A stretch of DNA of 64,000 nt from Providencia zhijiangensis (lineage in GTDB: Bacteria > Pseudomonadota > Gammaproteobacteria > Enterobacterales > Enterobacteriaceae). Positions 1-8,625 of this stretch are shown here, in pieces. The DNA lies in the NCBI RefSeq assembly GCF_030315915.2, contig NZ_CP135990.1, positions 620,001 to 684,000 of the forward strand. Reading direction: 5' to 3'. Each line of letters opens with the position of its first letter. The first letter of the stretch is position 1. Position numbers and translations under genes: made by a program. A model generated the notes under the pieces. The model did not search any database. It saw nothing but the letters and a program-made list of their open reading frames with translations, and was not told the DNA's origin.

Positions 1-1031
1 CCCGTCACCGTCATCGGAATCGTCGAACTACGGCGAGATGCTGAGAACACCACGCCTGAATTTTCCGTCACGCCCAACTCAAACCAGCCACCAAAATCAT
101 TTTTATCGTAGCGATTCTGGAAGCGAGCTGGGTTAGCGGTATCGTTCTTGGAGGTATCGATAGATTGAGTCGAATCGTGGAACAGATTATTCCAGCCAGA
201 ACGGGTTAAGCGATAATACGCGTGGGCGCTATTTTCACCTTGCCAACGACGGCTGTTGACCTCAACGGTTCCTCCCGTAAATCCACCAAACTCCACTGGG
301 ATGTTGTTATCATAAACGGCCATGCTATCAATCAAGCGGCTGTCGATGTAAATCCCTTGGTCGCTGCTGCTCAGTCGCGTGGCGGTTTCACCTAAGCCGC
401 TGTCGGCAGGGTCAAAGTCATTGTTGAAGCTCACGCCATCAAGGCGATAGGCGTTCTGGTAGCTACTGGAACCATGAATAGAAATACGAGAAGGCTTAAT
501 TTCCCCTTGATTCATGGAGTTGCTATCGTTATTCGCAAACTGCACGGCAGGGTTAGTTTTCATTAAATCGGTAATATTGCCGTCACCGGTATTTTTTTGG
601 CTGATCTCTTCTGAGGTGACGTATTGCGGCGCAGACATGACATCCATGGCAGGGTGATTTTGTACCACGCCCGACACTTGAGTTTCCGGTAAAACTAGCG
701 TGCCTTGGTTTAAGTTTTGAGGACGGATAACCAGCATGCCGTTTTCGTTAACCAGCTCTAACCCGCTACCAATAAGAATTTTTTGTAATGCGGTTTGTGG
801 GGTATAGCTGCCAGAAAGGGCGGGGGCGCGCAGCCCGCTGAGCTGGCTTTTGTCATACAGAAGTGAAACTTGGCCTTGGCGACTGATTTGGTCAATCGCA
901 CTTGCTAACCCTTGTTCTGGTAATGAGAAAGTGATTTCTTGGGCGATAGCAGATTGGCTGACTAACGCACTGGTGACCGCCAGTGACAGCGCAATCGGCT
1001 TGAATCGACCGAGTGTGAATTGAATTGCCAT
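1..1031 (-). CDS. TonB-dependent receptor with N-terminal signalling (STN) domain, partial
   Basis: Reading leftward from ATG at 1031 there is an open frame that runs off the window edge, so only about 343 N-terminal residues are visible. They show a signal peptide ending near SAIA-QE, an STN/secretin-like domain (starting ITFSLPEQGLASAID), then the start of a plug domain (about residues 115-270, with DLMKTNPAV and YRLDGVSFNNDF). An AAGGGA Shine-Dalgarno sits 6 nt before the ATG. Family knowledge: STN-bearing outer-membrane receptors import ferric siderophores, haem or similar ligands and signal through a FecR/FecI pair, which is exactly what lies upstream on the same strand. The ligand cannot be told from the visible part. 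Confidence 0.9.
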   Translation of the reverse strand, partial: MAIQFTLGRFKPIALSLAVTSALVSQSAIAQEITFSLPEQGLASAIDQISRQGQVSLLYDKSQLSGLRAPALSGSYTPQTALQKILIGSGLELVNENGMLVIRPQNLNQGTLVLPETQVSGVVQNHPAMDVMSAPQYVTSEEISQKNTGDGNITDLMKTNPAVQFANNDSNSMNQGEIKPSRISIHGSSSYQNAYRLDGVSFNNDFDPADSGLGETATRLSSSDQGIYIDSRLIDSMAVYDNNIPVEFGGFTGGTVEVNSRRWQGENSAHAYYRLTRSGWNNLFHDSTQSIDTSKNDTANPARFQNRYDKNDFGGWFELGVTENSGVVFSASRRSSTIPMTVT

Positions 1032-1148
1032 GGATATCCCTTATTCTTAAGCTGCACGAAAAATGTGCTAAAAAGTATTCAATAAAATGAAGCTACTTAA
1101 GAAGAGGGTGAAATGAGAATTATCCTCACCTGCAAATGAAAATATTTT

Positions 1149-2150
1149 TTATTTATTTTTTTTGTTTTGGATAATCAAAAGGTTATTTTTATCCTGATAC
1201 ACGACTTGCACAGGAAGGAGCGAGGGAAGTGCCTGAAAAAAGGCATCTGGCTGTTGAAGGTTAATGCGTCCGGATATTTTTCGGTTGGCTAAATTGCTCG
1301 GAGAGAGTTCAACCTGAAAGTCGGAATAGGTTTTTAATTCAGACAGAACTTCGCCAAGGGGCTTATCCACAAAGCTGAGCTCACCAAAACGCCATCTTGC
1401 CACCTCTTGCGGGGTGACTGAATTGAGTGCGATTTTGCCATTAATACTCGGGCTCAGCGCCCCTTGTCCAGCAAGCAGTAATACGGGTTTTGGGCTGTTG
1501 ACGCTTTGAAAGCTCACAATGCCTTGGCTAACATTGACCGCGACTTGCTCGCCTTTTTTATTCACTTCAAATTCCGTTCCCACCACTTGAATACGTCGCT
1601 GATCCACGTTGATCACAAACGGGCGATACGGGTTGGATTTCACTTTAAAGTAAGCGGAACCTTGGTCTAAATAGAGCTGGCGGATTGGTGTTTCATAAGC
1701 GACTCGAATACGGGTATCGCGATTGAGAAACAGCTGAGAGCCATCTGACAGCGTCACCTCTTTGGTGGAGTCAGTGGAAACTAGCGTCATGTTATTGAGC
1801 AACATGGAGGGAAGCTGACTGTATGGCAAAAACAAAACGGCAGCGATAAAACAGGCGGCAACCAGATGACCGAGAGGCTTCCAAAACGATGAAAAACCGA
1901 ATTTTGAAGCTGTTTGTTTGATAGGTGCTGGGCGCGGAACTTTTTCTATATCTTGCCAAATTCCGGCTATCGCTTCATAGGCATCTGCATGGGCTTTGGA
2001 TGCACGTAACCAGATTTTAAACTCTTGAGATTGCTGGTCACTGAGCTGCTGGCTATGCACGCGGGTAAACCACAGCGCCGCGTCTTCGTCGATGCGTTGT
2101 TGCTCGACTGACGAGGTATTTTCTGGCTGCTGGGTTTGGTTATTTTCCAT
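1149..2150 (-). CDS. FecR-family anti-sigma / sigma regulator
   Basis: This 333-residue protein has a cytoplasmic N-terminal part of DUF4880 type (WFTRVHSQQLSDQQ, about residues 27-60), one membrane segment around residues 92-112 (LVAACFIAAVLFLP) and a periplasmic FecR domain (LSDGSQLFLNRDTRIRV onward), ending in a C-terminal STN-like region. That order is normal for FecR. In the family it carries the signal from a loaded receptor to the cytoplasmic ECF sigma factor. Its ATG overlaps the upstream sigma gene stop by 1 nt (TAATG), so the two are translationally coupled, and the receptor gene follows 117 nt downstream. The ligand specificity is unknown. Confidence 0.9.
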   Translation of the reverse strand: MENNQTQQPENTSSVEQQRIDEDAALWFTRVHSQQLSDQQSQEFKIWLRASKAHADAYEAIAGIWQDIEKVPRPAPIKQTASKFGFSSFWKPLGHLVAACFIAAVLFLPYSQLPSMLLNNMTLVSTDSTKEVTLSDGSQLFLNRDTRIRVAYETPIRQLYLDQGSAYFKVKSNPYRPFVINVDQRRIQVVGTEFEVNKKGEQVAVNVSQGIVSFQSVNSPKPVLLLAGQGALSPSINGKIALNSVTPQEVARWRFGELSFVDKPLGEVLSELKTYSDFQVELSPSNLANRKISGRINLQQPDAFFQALPSLLPVQVVYQDKNNLLIIQNKKNK

Positions 2151-2686
2151 TACGGATGATTGCTCTGATCGTCTAAATATTTTTTACAATGCACTAATGC
2201 CGCTGCAATATGTTTTTCTACCATACTGATCGAAATTTCCATACGCTCTGCAATTTCACTTTGCGATAAGCCATCAAAGCGATACAGCAAAAAAGCTTCT
2301 CTGCGCCGAGGAGGTAAAAGGTCAATCGCCTCGCCAAGTCGCGTAATTCGTTGTTGGTGCTCTAAAATTTCGCTAGGATCGGCGGTAGTTTGCTCAAAAC
2401 TTTGCTCATGCACCACGTCATCAATCGAGGTATGGGACTGGCTCTGTTGATGATTCCGTCGCCAATGGTCAATTAACACATTGCTAGCGATTTTAAACAG
2501 ATAAGCACGGTTCTCCTTCACAGGATCCTGCGCTTTACGGTTTAGCCATAGTGTAAACACATCCTGTGATAAATCATCCGCATCGTTACTATTACCTAGT
2601 CGACTGCGGAAAAATCGCACAAGCTGACCATAGGTTGATTGATATGCGCCGCTGATTTTGCGGGCAAGGGATTTATCGATAGTCAT
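2150..2686 (-). CDS. FecI-like ECF RNA polymerase sigma factor
   Basis: At 178 residues this is a typical ECF sigma-70 length. Region 2 is seen at about residues 10-75 (FFRSRLGNSNDADDLSQDVF, core binding and -10 recognition) and region 4 at about 110-165 (IDLLPPRRREAFLLYRFDGL then a helix-turn-helix SQSEIAERMEISISMVEKH). It should direct transcription of the downstream receptor once released by the FecR partner. It is first in a sigma-antisigma-receptor order on the minus strand. A Fur-box-like site lies about 100 nt upstream, suggesting expression under iron limitation. The exact cell-surface signalling system (Fec, Has or other) is not resolved. Confidence 0.9.
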   Translation of the reverse strand: MTIDKSLARKISGAYQSTYGQLVRFFRSRLGNSNDADDLSQDVFTLWLNRKAQDPVKENRAYLFKIASNVLIDHWRRNHQQSQSHTSIDDVVHEQSFEQTTADPSEILEHQQRITRLGEAIDLLPPRRREAFLLYRFDGLSQSEIAERMEISISMVEKHIAAALVHCKKYLDDQSNHP

Positions 2687-2783
2687 TTTCTGGTGTCAAA
2701 AGTGAAAATAGTTTAATAATTAGCTCAAATTGACTTTATAAATTAAATCAATACCTTGTAGTTACTATTGTTATTTTATTAAT

Positions 2784-2802
2784 AATAATGAATATCATTT
2801 TG
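2784..2802. promoter_or_regulatory. Fur-box-like operator
   Basis: The 19-mer AATAATGAATATCATTTTG matches the classic Fur box GATAATGATAATCATTATC at 14 of 19 positions by eye. It lies in the 165-nt gap between the leftward sigma gene and the rightward tonB-like gene, so it could repress both in iron-replete cells. Binding is inferred. Confidence 0.65.
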
Positions 2803-2851
2803 ATTTGTATTATGCCTATAATCAGCGAAAAATAAAGATGTGAGGCAAAAT

Positions 2852-3634
2852 ATGAACAGCAGTGTGGGGCAGCTGGGAAGCCCAATTTTTCGTCCTCTGG
2901 GCGGTTTATGTGGAAGTCTTGTTTTCCATGGAATACTGGCAATGTTTTTTATTGGATGGTTTACATCAAACCTACCAAAAACTGGAGTTTTACCACCCGC
3001 AATCTCTTTACAATTAGGGCTTTATCAACTGGAGCAGCAGCAGGAGCCTGAAGTCAATAATGCACCCAAACAGCAGATGGCGACCCGTGAAGAAGTCGAG
3101 CCTGAAGTGGTGGAAAAAGCAGAAAAACTGCCACAAACCCCACTAGTTGATAATGGGACATTGACGCGCGTCACTGAGAAAAAACGTCCGCCAAAGAAAA
3201 AGCCAGTTCAAGAGAAAAAAGTGGTGGAAGAAGCCCCTGTTTCTACTCAAGAATCAGAAGTAACTTCGGTGCCAACCTCTGGCAGTGCTTCGAATAGCAG
3301 TGCGAATTTTGCGAGCAGTGCCGCTGCACCTGTCAGTGGTCATCATGGATGGGAAAGTGAAGTTCATCAACGGTTAGCGAAAGCAAAGCGATACCCACGC
3401 GCCGCATTGCGTTTTCGTTCAACGGGCGTGTCTCAAGTCAAAATTATTGTGGATAACCAAGGCAAGTTAGTGAGTGCTAGCTTGATTAACTCGTCAGGCA
3501 CCAAGCTCCTCGATAAAGAAGCGCTAGCGACTATCGAACGAGCAGCACCATTTCCAATGCCACCCGAGACTTTGCTAGCCAATGGAAAAGTGGAGCTAAT
3601 TGCGCCGATCGTATTTGATACGACATCAATCTAG
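2852..3634 (+). CDS. TonB-like energy transducer
   Basis: The protein has an N-terminal membrane anchor (about residues 18-38, LCGSLVFHGILAMFFIGWF), a long Pro/Glu/Lys-rich periplasm-spanning linker (VEKAEKLPQTP, KKRPPKKKPVQEKK) and a C-terminal TonB domain of about 85 residues (YPRAALRFRSTGVSQVKI). TonB couples the ExbB-ExbD proton motor to outer-membrane receptors. A GTG at 2840 extends the frame by four codons, but ATG at 2852 is preferred because TGAGG lies just before it. It is divergent from the sigma/anti-sigma/receptor genes, so it is probably the dedicated TonB of that receptor rather than the housekeeping copy. HasB-type TonBs are a precedent for such private copies. Confidence 0.88.
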   Translation: MNSSVGQLGSPIFRPLGGLCGSLVFHGILAMFFIGWFTSNLPKTGVLPPAISLQLGLYQLEQQQEPEVNNAPKQQMATREEVEPEVVEKAEKLPQTPLVDNGTLTRVTEKKRPPKKKPVQEKKVVEEAPVSTQESEVTSVPTSGSASNSSANFASSAAAPVSGHHGWESEVHQRLAKAKRYPRAALRFRSTGVSQVKIIVDNQGKLVSASLINSSGTKLLDKEALATIERAAPFPMPPETLLANGKVELIAPIVFDTTSI

Positions 3635-3647
3635 ACGGAATTGGCCG

Positions 3648-4409
3648 TTACTGCTTTTCTGATAATTTGCGCGCTACCCGCCTTGGTCGATGTGGACTTG
3701 GATCTTTACGGCGTTTGGCGCGTGGTGACTTTAAGGGGCTATGCGTATTTTTCGCCCCTTTTGACCCATTGCTCTGAACTTCGAGCTTATCTTCACTCTC
3801 TTCCGTGTTTTCGTCAGGCTCGACGATCAATTGCTGCTGACCTTTCTTTTTCTTCAGGCGCATTAGGGTATTCGCCAAAATAAAGCCAATACATAAAGAT
3901 AATAAAATAAATACGCGCATGATATTGGCGGTGTTATCCGCTTGCTGAAGATCGCTGGTCAGTGATTCCGTATCGATGGTTAGACGTAAATACCCTTTGG
4001 GTTCCTGTGCGCCCTGCACAGGTATCACTAATTGATAATGAAAATTTTGTAGCTCTGATTTTCCATCAAGAGAAAGTCGCTCTTTAACGCTGGCAGGTTC
4101 ACCAATTTGGGTGACTAATGCGCCCGCCGCCGTGTATAAGCTGGCATCCAAAATATAGTGATCTTTCGCTAGATGATTTAAATTGGCATTAATTCGTTCT
4201 AAATTAAAATCTTTGCTGCCGGGAACCATATAATCGGATAAGCTGAATGCCACTTGCTCAGCTAATACTTGAGTTAGTTGCTTAAATTGTTCCAGCCGGC
4301 TTTGACTTTGGCTATATCCCAAGTATGAAACCCCGTGCATTAAGAAGGTTATCAGCGCAACGCAAACAATGATAATAACGGTTTTGTGCAGCCTAAATGG
4401 GAGTTTCAT
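3648..4409 (-). CDS. smp: Smp/YtjB-family membrane protein
   Basis: It resembles the E. coli Smp (YtjB/AhpA) family: an N-terminal membrane segment following KLPFRLHKTV (residues 2-11), an extracytoplasmic domain with QLTQVLAEQVAFSLS, a second membrane segment near residues 165-185 (FILLSLCIGFILANTLM) and a highly basic C-terminal tail rich in Lys/Arg/Pro. It is divergent from serB, as in E. coli. ATG at 4409 aligns with the E. coli N-terminus; an upstream ATG at 4457 would add 16 residues, and neither has a clear Shine-Dalgarno. The molecular function is not established in the family. Confidence 0.85.
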   Translation of the reverse strand: MKLPFRLHKTVIIIVCVALITFLMHGVSYLGYSQSQSRLEQFKQLTQVLAEQVAFSLSDYMVPGSKDFNLERINANLNHLAKDHYILDASLYTAAGALVTQIGEPASVKERLSLDGKSELQNFHYQLVIPVQGAQEPKGYLRLTIDTESLTSDLQQADNTANIMRVFILLSLCIGFILANTLMRLKKKKGQQQLIVEPDENTEESEDKLEVQSNGSKGAKNTHSPLKSPRAKRRKDPSPHRPRRVARKLSEKQ

Positions 4410-4549
4410 AGGAATAATCGTGCTCTTTGTCTGTTTTATCGCAATTAGCAAAGTCATGAAGCGTTAACTTGCTGGAAAATTTAAGTATAGTAATTTTATG
4501 CAGGGTATACATTATAAAAAAGTTGTATCCACAACAGGAGCTAATTTTC

Positions 4550-5527
4550 ATGCCAACGAGTTTGACCTACTGTTATCTGCCTGATGAAATTCAAAAATGG
4601 CCGGGTTTACCCTTATCGCTAAGTGGTGAAGAAGTGATGCCATTGGATTATCGTGCAGGGGATACTGGGTGGTTGTTATATGGTCGCGGTTTAGATAAAG
4701 CGCGAATCAGTGATTTCCAGCAGCGTTTAGGGATAGCGATTGTGATTGTCTCCTCTTGGCGCATTGATGATTACCAAGTTGTCCGCATCGCGGGCAGCAT
4801 TACTCCACGCATTAAAAAATTGGCGGATGAAAGCCAGCTGGATGTGGTGCCACTCGGAAAAATTCCACGCTTACGTTCCCCAGGGATCTTACTCATGGAC
4901 ATGGATTCTACCGCGATCCAAATCGAGTGCATCGATGAAATTGCCCGTCTAGCTGGGGTCGGTGATCAAGTTTCTGAAGTGACTGAACGCGCCATGCAAG
5001 GTGAGCTCGATTTCACGGAAAGTCTACGTGCTCGTGTGGCACTACTCGAAGGTGCCGATGCAGCTATTCTTGACCAAGTCCTTGAAACCTTGCCGTTAAT
5101 GCCGGGGTTAACCAGCTTAGTTCGTAAGTTACAAGCGATGGACTGGCATATTGCTATTGCTTCCGGCGGATTCACGTTCTTTGCCGATAACTTACGCCAG
5201 CGATTAAAGCTGGTCGCGGCAGTTGCCAACCACCTCGAAGTCAAAAATGGCAAACTGACAGGCAAAGTCAAAGGGGCTATTGTCGATGCAAAATACAAAG
5301 CGCAAACCCTCGTTAAACTGGCGGAAAAACTGAATATCCCAATGGAGCAAACCGTCGCCATCGGTGACGGAGCAAACGACCTGAAAATGCTCAGAAAGGC
5401 AGGACTGGGAATAGCGTACCACGCGAAACCCAAAGTGTTTGCCAGGGCGAAAGTGGGGATTAAGCATGCGGATCTCATGGGAGTGTTATGTGTCCTTAGC
5501 GGAGGCCTCAAGCACGAAGAACGCTAA
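4550..5527 (+). CDS. serB: Phosphoserine phosphatase SerB
   Basis: This enzyme catalyses the last step of serine biosynthesis, phosphoserine to serine plus phosphate, in the cytoplasm. The HAD signature DMDSTAIQIECIDEIA holds the nucleophilic Asp; motif II is IASGGFTFFA and motif III is VAIGDGANDLKML. The N-terminal regulatory part (WPGLPLSLSGEEVMPLDY) matches E. coli SerB closely. ATG at 4550 is chosen because AACAGGAG lies 9 nt upstream and it aligns with the E. coli start (325 residues). An upstream in-frame ATG at 4469 adds 27 residues that do not look like SerB. An ERIC-like repeat begins 3 nt after the stop. Confidence 0.96.
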   Translation: MPTSLTYCYLPDEIQKWPGLPLSLSGEEVMPLDYRAGDTGWLLYGRGLDKARISDFQQRLGIAIVIVSSWRIDDYQVVRIAGSITPRIKKLADESQLDVVPLGKIPRLRSPGILLMDMDSTAIQIECIDEIARLAGVGDQVSEVTERAMQGELDFTESLRARVALLEGADAAILDQVLETLPLMPGLTSLVRKLQAMDWHIAIASGGFTFFADNLRQRLKLVAAVANHLEVKNGKLTGKVKGAIVDAKYKAQTLVKLAEKLNIPMEQTVAIGDGANDLKMLRKAGLGIAYHAKPKVFARAKVGIKHADLMGVLCVLSGGLKHEER

Positions 5528-5530
5528 TTT

Positions 5531-5650
5531 TCGTCATATTTCGGGTTGTAGGGGTGTTGGCTTCTTTCGGCTATCCTAGTCACATACTTGTGTATGCTCC
5601 TAGGAATATCCTCAATTGCCGCCTACCTACAACGCCGAACTATTTAGAAA
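5531..5650. repeat. ERIC-like intergenic palindromic repeat, copy 1
   Basis: This 120-bp stretch matches the ERIC layout from end to end: an outer arm beginning CGTCATATTTCGG, a GTGTTGGC block, the central palindrome CCTAGTCACATACTTGTG with its partner GTATGCTCCTAGG, then TTGCCGCCTACCTACAAC and a closing GAACTATTT. ERIC elements are non-autonomous dispersed repeats of Enterobacterales that fold into long RNA hairpins. It sits between serB and radA. Confidence 0.85.
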
Positions 5651-5748
5651 ATTGGTGGAAGTGAAAGTCAAAGAATTGAAAAAATTAAAGATTTAAAAGT
5701 TAAAAGAATCAAATCGTTTGTTTTTTATTGGGTGATTAAGGAGTGGCT

Positions 5749-7131
5749 GTGGCGAAAGGTGCGAAAAGGGCATTTGTGTGTAATGAGTGTGGGGCGGATT
5801 ATCCGCGCTGGCAGGGGCAGTGTAGTGCCTGTAATGCATGGAATACCATTACGGAAGTGCGTTTGGCATCGACGGCAGCGGCGCGTACGGATAGGCTGAC
5901 GGGTTATGCCGGTAATGCGGCGGGCGTCAGTAAAGTCCAAAAACTCTCTGAAATTAGCCTCGAAGAACTGCCGCGCTTTACCACTGGATTCAAAGAATTT
6001 GACCGCGTGCTGGGTGGTGGGGTTGTGCCGGGTAGTGCCATCCTGATCGGGGGGAATCCCGGAGCGGGGAAAAGTACCTTGCTGTTACAAACCATGTGCT
6101 TACTCTCGCGGGAGATGAAAACCCTGTATGTCACAGGGGAAGAATCCTTACAGCAAGTCGCCATGCGCGCTCATCGCCTAGGGCTACCGACCGACTCACT
6201 CAATATGCTGTCGGAAACCAGTATTGAACAAATTTGCCTGACCGCAGAGCAAGAGCAGCCTAAGCTGATGGTTATCGACTCCATCCAAGTGATGCACATG
6301 GCGGATATTCAATCCTCGCCGGGCAGTGTGGCGCAAGTGCGTGAAACCGCGGCATATCTGACTCGATTTGCGAAAACGCGCGGCGTGGCGATTATTATGG
6401 TGGGTCACGTCACTAAAGATGGCTCGCTGGCGGGGCCAAAAGTGCTTGAGCACTGTATTGACTGCTCCATTATGCTCGATGGGGACGCCGATAACCGTTT
6501 TCGTACCTTACGTAGCCACAAAAACCGCTTTGGTGCCGTCAACGAGCTGGGCGTATTTGCTATGACGGAGCAAGGCTTGAAAGAGGTCAGTAACCCGTCC
6601 GCCATCTTCTTAAGTCGTGGAGATGAAATTACCTCGGGCAGTTCTGTGATGGTCGTTTGGGAAGGTACGCGACCATTGCTGGTGGAGATCCAAGCCCTTG
6701 TCGACCACTCTATGATGTCCAATCCCCGTCGTGTGGCGGTGGGGCTAGAGCAAAACCGTTTAGCGATTTTGTTGGCGGTACTGCATCGCCATGGTGGATT
6801 ACAAATGTCTGACCAAGACGTATTTGTGAACGTGGTGGGTGGGGTGAAAGTGACGGAAACCAGTGCCGACCTTGCGCTATTACTCTCTTTGGTTTCCAGC
6901 TTTCGTGATCGTCCATTACCTCGCGACCTCGTAGTATTCGGCGAAGTGGGGCTGGCAGGGGAAATTCGACCAGTCCCAAGCGGACAAGAGCGTATTTCCG
7001 AAGCCGCAAAACATGGCTTTAAACGCGCCATCGTCCCTCACGCCAATATGCCGAAAAAATTGCCGGCCGATATGAAGGTGTATGGGGTGAAGAAGTTGGC
7101 GGATGCGCTCAGTATTCTCGATGAATTTTAA
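5749..7131 (+). CDS. radA: DNA repair protein RadA (Sms)
   Basis: RadA is a RecA-related branch-migration ATPase that processes recombination intermediates. The N-terminal zinc finger CNECGADYPRWQGQCSAC, the Walker A motif GGNPGAGKSTLL (about residues 97-108), the RadA KNRFG motif (HKNRFGAVNELGVF) and a C-terminal Lon-like domain (VGLAGEIRPVPSGQERI) are all present. The length of 460 residues equals the E. coli protein. GTG at 5749 is taken as start because AAGGAG lies 5 nt before it and the N-terminus then reads MAKGAKRAFVCNECG; a GTG at 5743 overlaps the Shine-Dalgarno. ERIC-like repeats flank the gene on both sides. Confidence 0.96.
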   Translation: MAKGAKRAFVCNECGADYPRWQGQCSACNAWNTITEVRLASTAAARTDRLTGYAGNAAGVSKVQKLSEISLEELPRFTTGFKEFDRVLGGGVVPGSAILIGGNPGAGKSTLLLQTMCLLSREMKTLYVTGEESLQQVAMRAHRLGLPTDSLNMLSETSIEQICLTAEQEQPKLMVIDSIQVMHMADIQSSPGSVAQVRETAAYLTRFAKTRGVAIIMVGHVTKDGSLAGPKVLEHCIDCSIMLDGDADNRFRTLRSHKNRFGAVNELGVFAMTEQGLKEVSNPSAIFLSRGDEITSGSSVMVVWEGTRPLLVEIQALVDHSMMSNPRRVAVGLEQNRLAILLAVLHRHGGLQMSDQDVFVNVVGGVKVTETSADLALLLSLVSSFRDRPLPRDLVVFGEVGLAGEIRPVPSGQERISEAAKHGFKRAIVPHANMPKKLPADMKVYGVKKLADALSILDEF

Positions 7132-7134
7132 ATT

Positions 7135-7256
7135 ATCGTCATGCTCCGCGCTGTCGCGTTGTTGCTTGCGTTTGCTAACCCTAGTCACATACTTTGTGTA
7201 TGCTCCTAGGGATTAGCGTCACTTAGCGCCTAGCGACAACACTGATCATTTAGATA
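7135..7256. repeat. ERIC-like intergenic palindromic repeat, copy 2
   Basis: Starting 4 nt after the radA stop, this copy has the same central palindrome as copy 1 (CCCTAGTCACATACTT / TGTATGCTCCTAGGG), with a diverged right arm (CACTTAGCGCCTAGCGACAAC) and a terminal ATTTAGATA. Together with copy 1 it brackets radA. Confidence 0.82.
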
Positions 7257-7337
7257 ATATAATGTTCAGATAATGATGAGATAGCGAGAGAAAAGGTTCC
7301 CCGCTAAAAAGGGAATAAAAGCGAAAGGACAAATAAT

Positions 7338-8582
7338 ATGGCTGAATTTGACTATCTAAAGAGTGCCATCAAAGGTGCAGGTTACACCTTGCAGCAAGTG
7401 GCTGATGCGACAGAGATGACCAAAGGCTATCTCAGCCAGTTAATTAACGACAAAATTAAAAGCCCCAGCGCGCACAAAATCGCGGCGCTTCATCGTTTTT
7501 TAGGATTGGAGTACCCGCTTCAACAGAAAACTATCGGCGTCGTTTTTGGGAAATTTTATCCACTCCATACGGGGCATATCTATTTGATTCAACGGGCTTG
7601 TAGCCAAGTGGATGAACTGCATGTGATCCTCTGCCACGACGAGCCTCGTGATAAAGAGCTGTTTGTGAACAGCTCCATGTCACAACAGCCAACCGTCAGT
7701 GACCGCCTGCGCTGGTTATTACAAACCTTTAAGTATCAGAAAAATATCCATATTCACTCCTTTGATGAGCAAGGGATAGAGCCATACCCTCACGGTTGGG
7801 AAGTGTGGAGCGATGGGATGAAAGGCTTTATGAAAAAGCACAATATCAACCCGAGCTTTATCTATTCCGGCGAGCCTCACGATGTGCATCGCTATAAAAA
7901 ATACCTTGGGATCGAAACTATACTTATCGATCCTGAACGCACATTTATGAATATTAGCGGCAACCAAATTCGCCAAGCGCCATTCCGCTATTGGGAATAT
8001 ATTCCAACCGAAGTGAAACCGTTCTTTGTGCGTAAAGTGGCGGTGTTAGGCGGCGAATCAAGCGGTAAATCCACCCTCGTCAATAAGTTGGCCAATATCT
8101 TCAATACCACCAGTGCGTGGGAATATGGGCGCGATTATGTGTTTAGCCACCTTGGCGGTGATGAGATGGCGCTGCAATATTCTGACTACGATAAGATCGC
8201 GTTAGGGCATGCTCAATATATTGATTTTGCGATTAAATATGCGAATAAAGTGGCATTTATTGATACGGATTTTGTCACCACGCAAGCATTCTGTTTGCGT
8301 TATGAAGGGCGAGAACACCCGTTTGTTCAGGCGCTGATTGATGAGTACCGTTTTGATCTCGTTATCTTGTTAGAAAATAATACTCCATGGGTAGCGGATG
8401 GTCTGCGCAGCTTAGGCAGTGATAAAGACAGAATGGAGTTTCAAACATTACTGATTGAAATGCTGAAGAAAAATAATATTGAATTTGTGCATGTGGAGTC
8501 GTCAGACTACGATTCGCGTTTCTTAGAATGCGTTTCTTTGGTTCAACAATTATTGATGCTGGATGATTCACTTTCCGCATAA
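7338..8582 (+). CDS. nadR: Trifunctional NAD regulator NadR
   Basis: NadR combines a DNA-binding repressor, an NMN adenylyltransferase and a ribosylnicotinamide kinase. The sequence shows the N-terminal helix-turn-helix (LQQVADATEMTKGYLSQLIN, residues 19-38), the adenylyltransferase nucleotide-binding site GKFYPLHTGH (about 71-80) with ISGNQIR, and the C-terminal kinase P-loop GGESSGKSTLVNK. Length is 414 residues against 410 in E. coli. It starts at ATG with GAAAGGA upstream. A bidirectional terminator follows immediately. As in E. coli it lies between radA and the convergent ettA. Confidence 0.96.
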   Translation: MAEFDYLKSAIKGAGYTLQQVADATEMTKGYLSQLINDKIKSPSAHKIAALHRFLGLEYPLQQKTIGVVFGKFYPLHTGHIYLIQRACSQVDELHVILCHDEPRDKELFVNSSMSQQPTVSDRLRWLLQTFKYQKNIHIHSFDEQGIEPYPHGWEVWSDGMKGFMKKHNINPSFIYSGEPHDVHRYKKYLGIETILIDPERTFMNISGNQIRQAPFRYWEYIPTEVKPFFVRKVAVLGGESSGKSTLVNKLANIFNTTSAWEYGRDYVFSHLGGDEMALQYSDYDKIALGHAQYIDFAIKYANKVAFIDTDFVTTQAFCLRYEGREHPFVQALIDEYRFDLVILLENNTPWVADGLRSLGSDKDRMEFQTLLIEMLKKNNIEFVHVESSDYDSRFLECVSLVQQLLMLDDSLSA

Positions 8583-8583
8583 A

Positions 8584-8609
8584 AAAAATGGCCCCTTGGG
8601 GCCATTTTT
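8584..8609. terminator. Bidirectional terminator between nadR and ettA
   Basis: A GC-rich hairpin ATGGCCCC-TT-GGGGCCAT is flanked by A-runs on the left and T-runs on the right, so it can stop transcription from both convergent genes. Confidence 0.85.
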
Positions 8610-8625
8610 ATATCTACCAATTCGA

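Noticed and set aside
3641..3883. 80-residue + strand ORF downstream of the tonB-like gene
   Set aside because: Antisense to the Lys/Arg-rich tail of smp; no ribosome binding site and no coherent domain.
4469..4549. 27-residue N-terminal extension of serB
   Set aside because: No similarity to SerB, no Shine-Dalgarno; ATG 4550 has AACAGGAG and aligns with E. coli.
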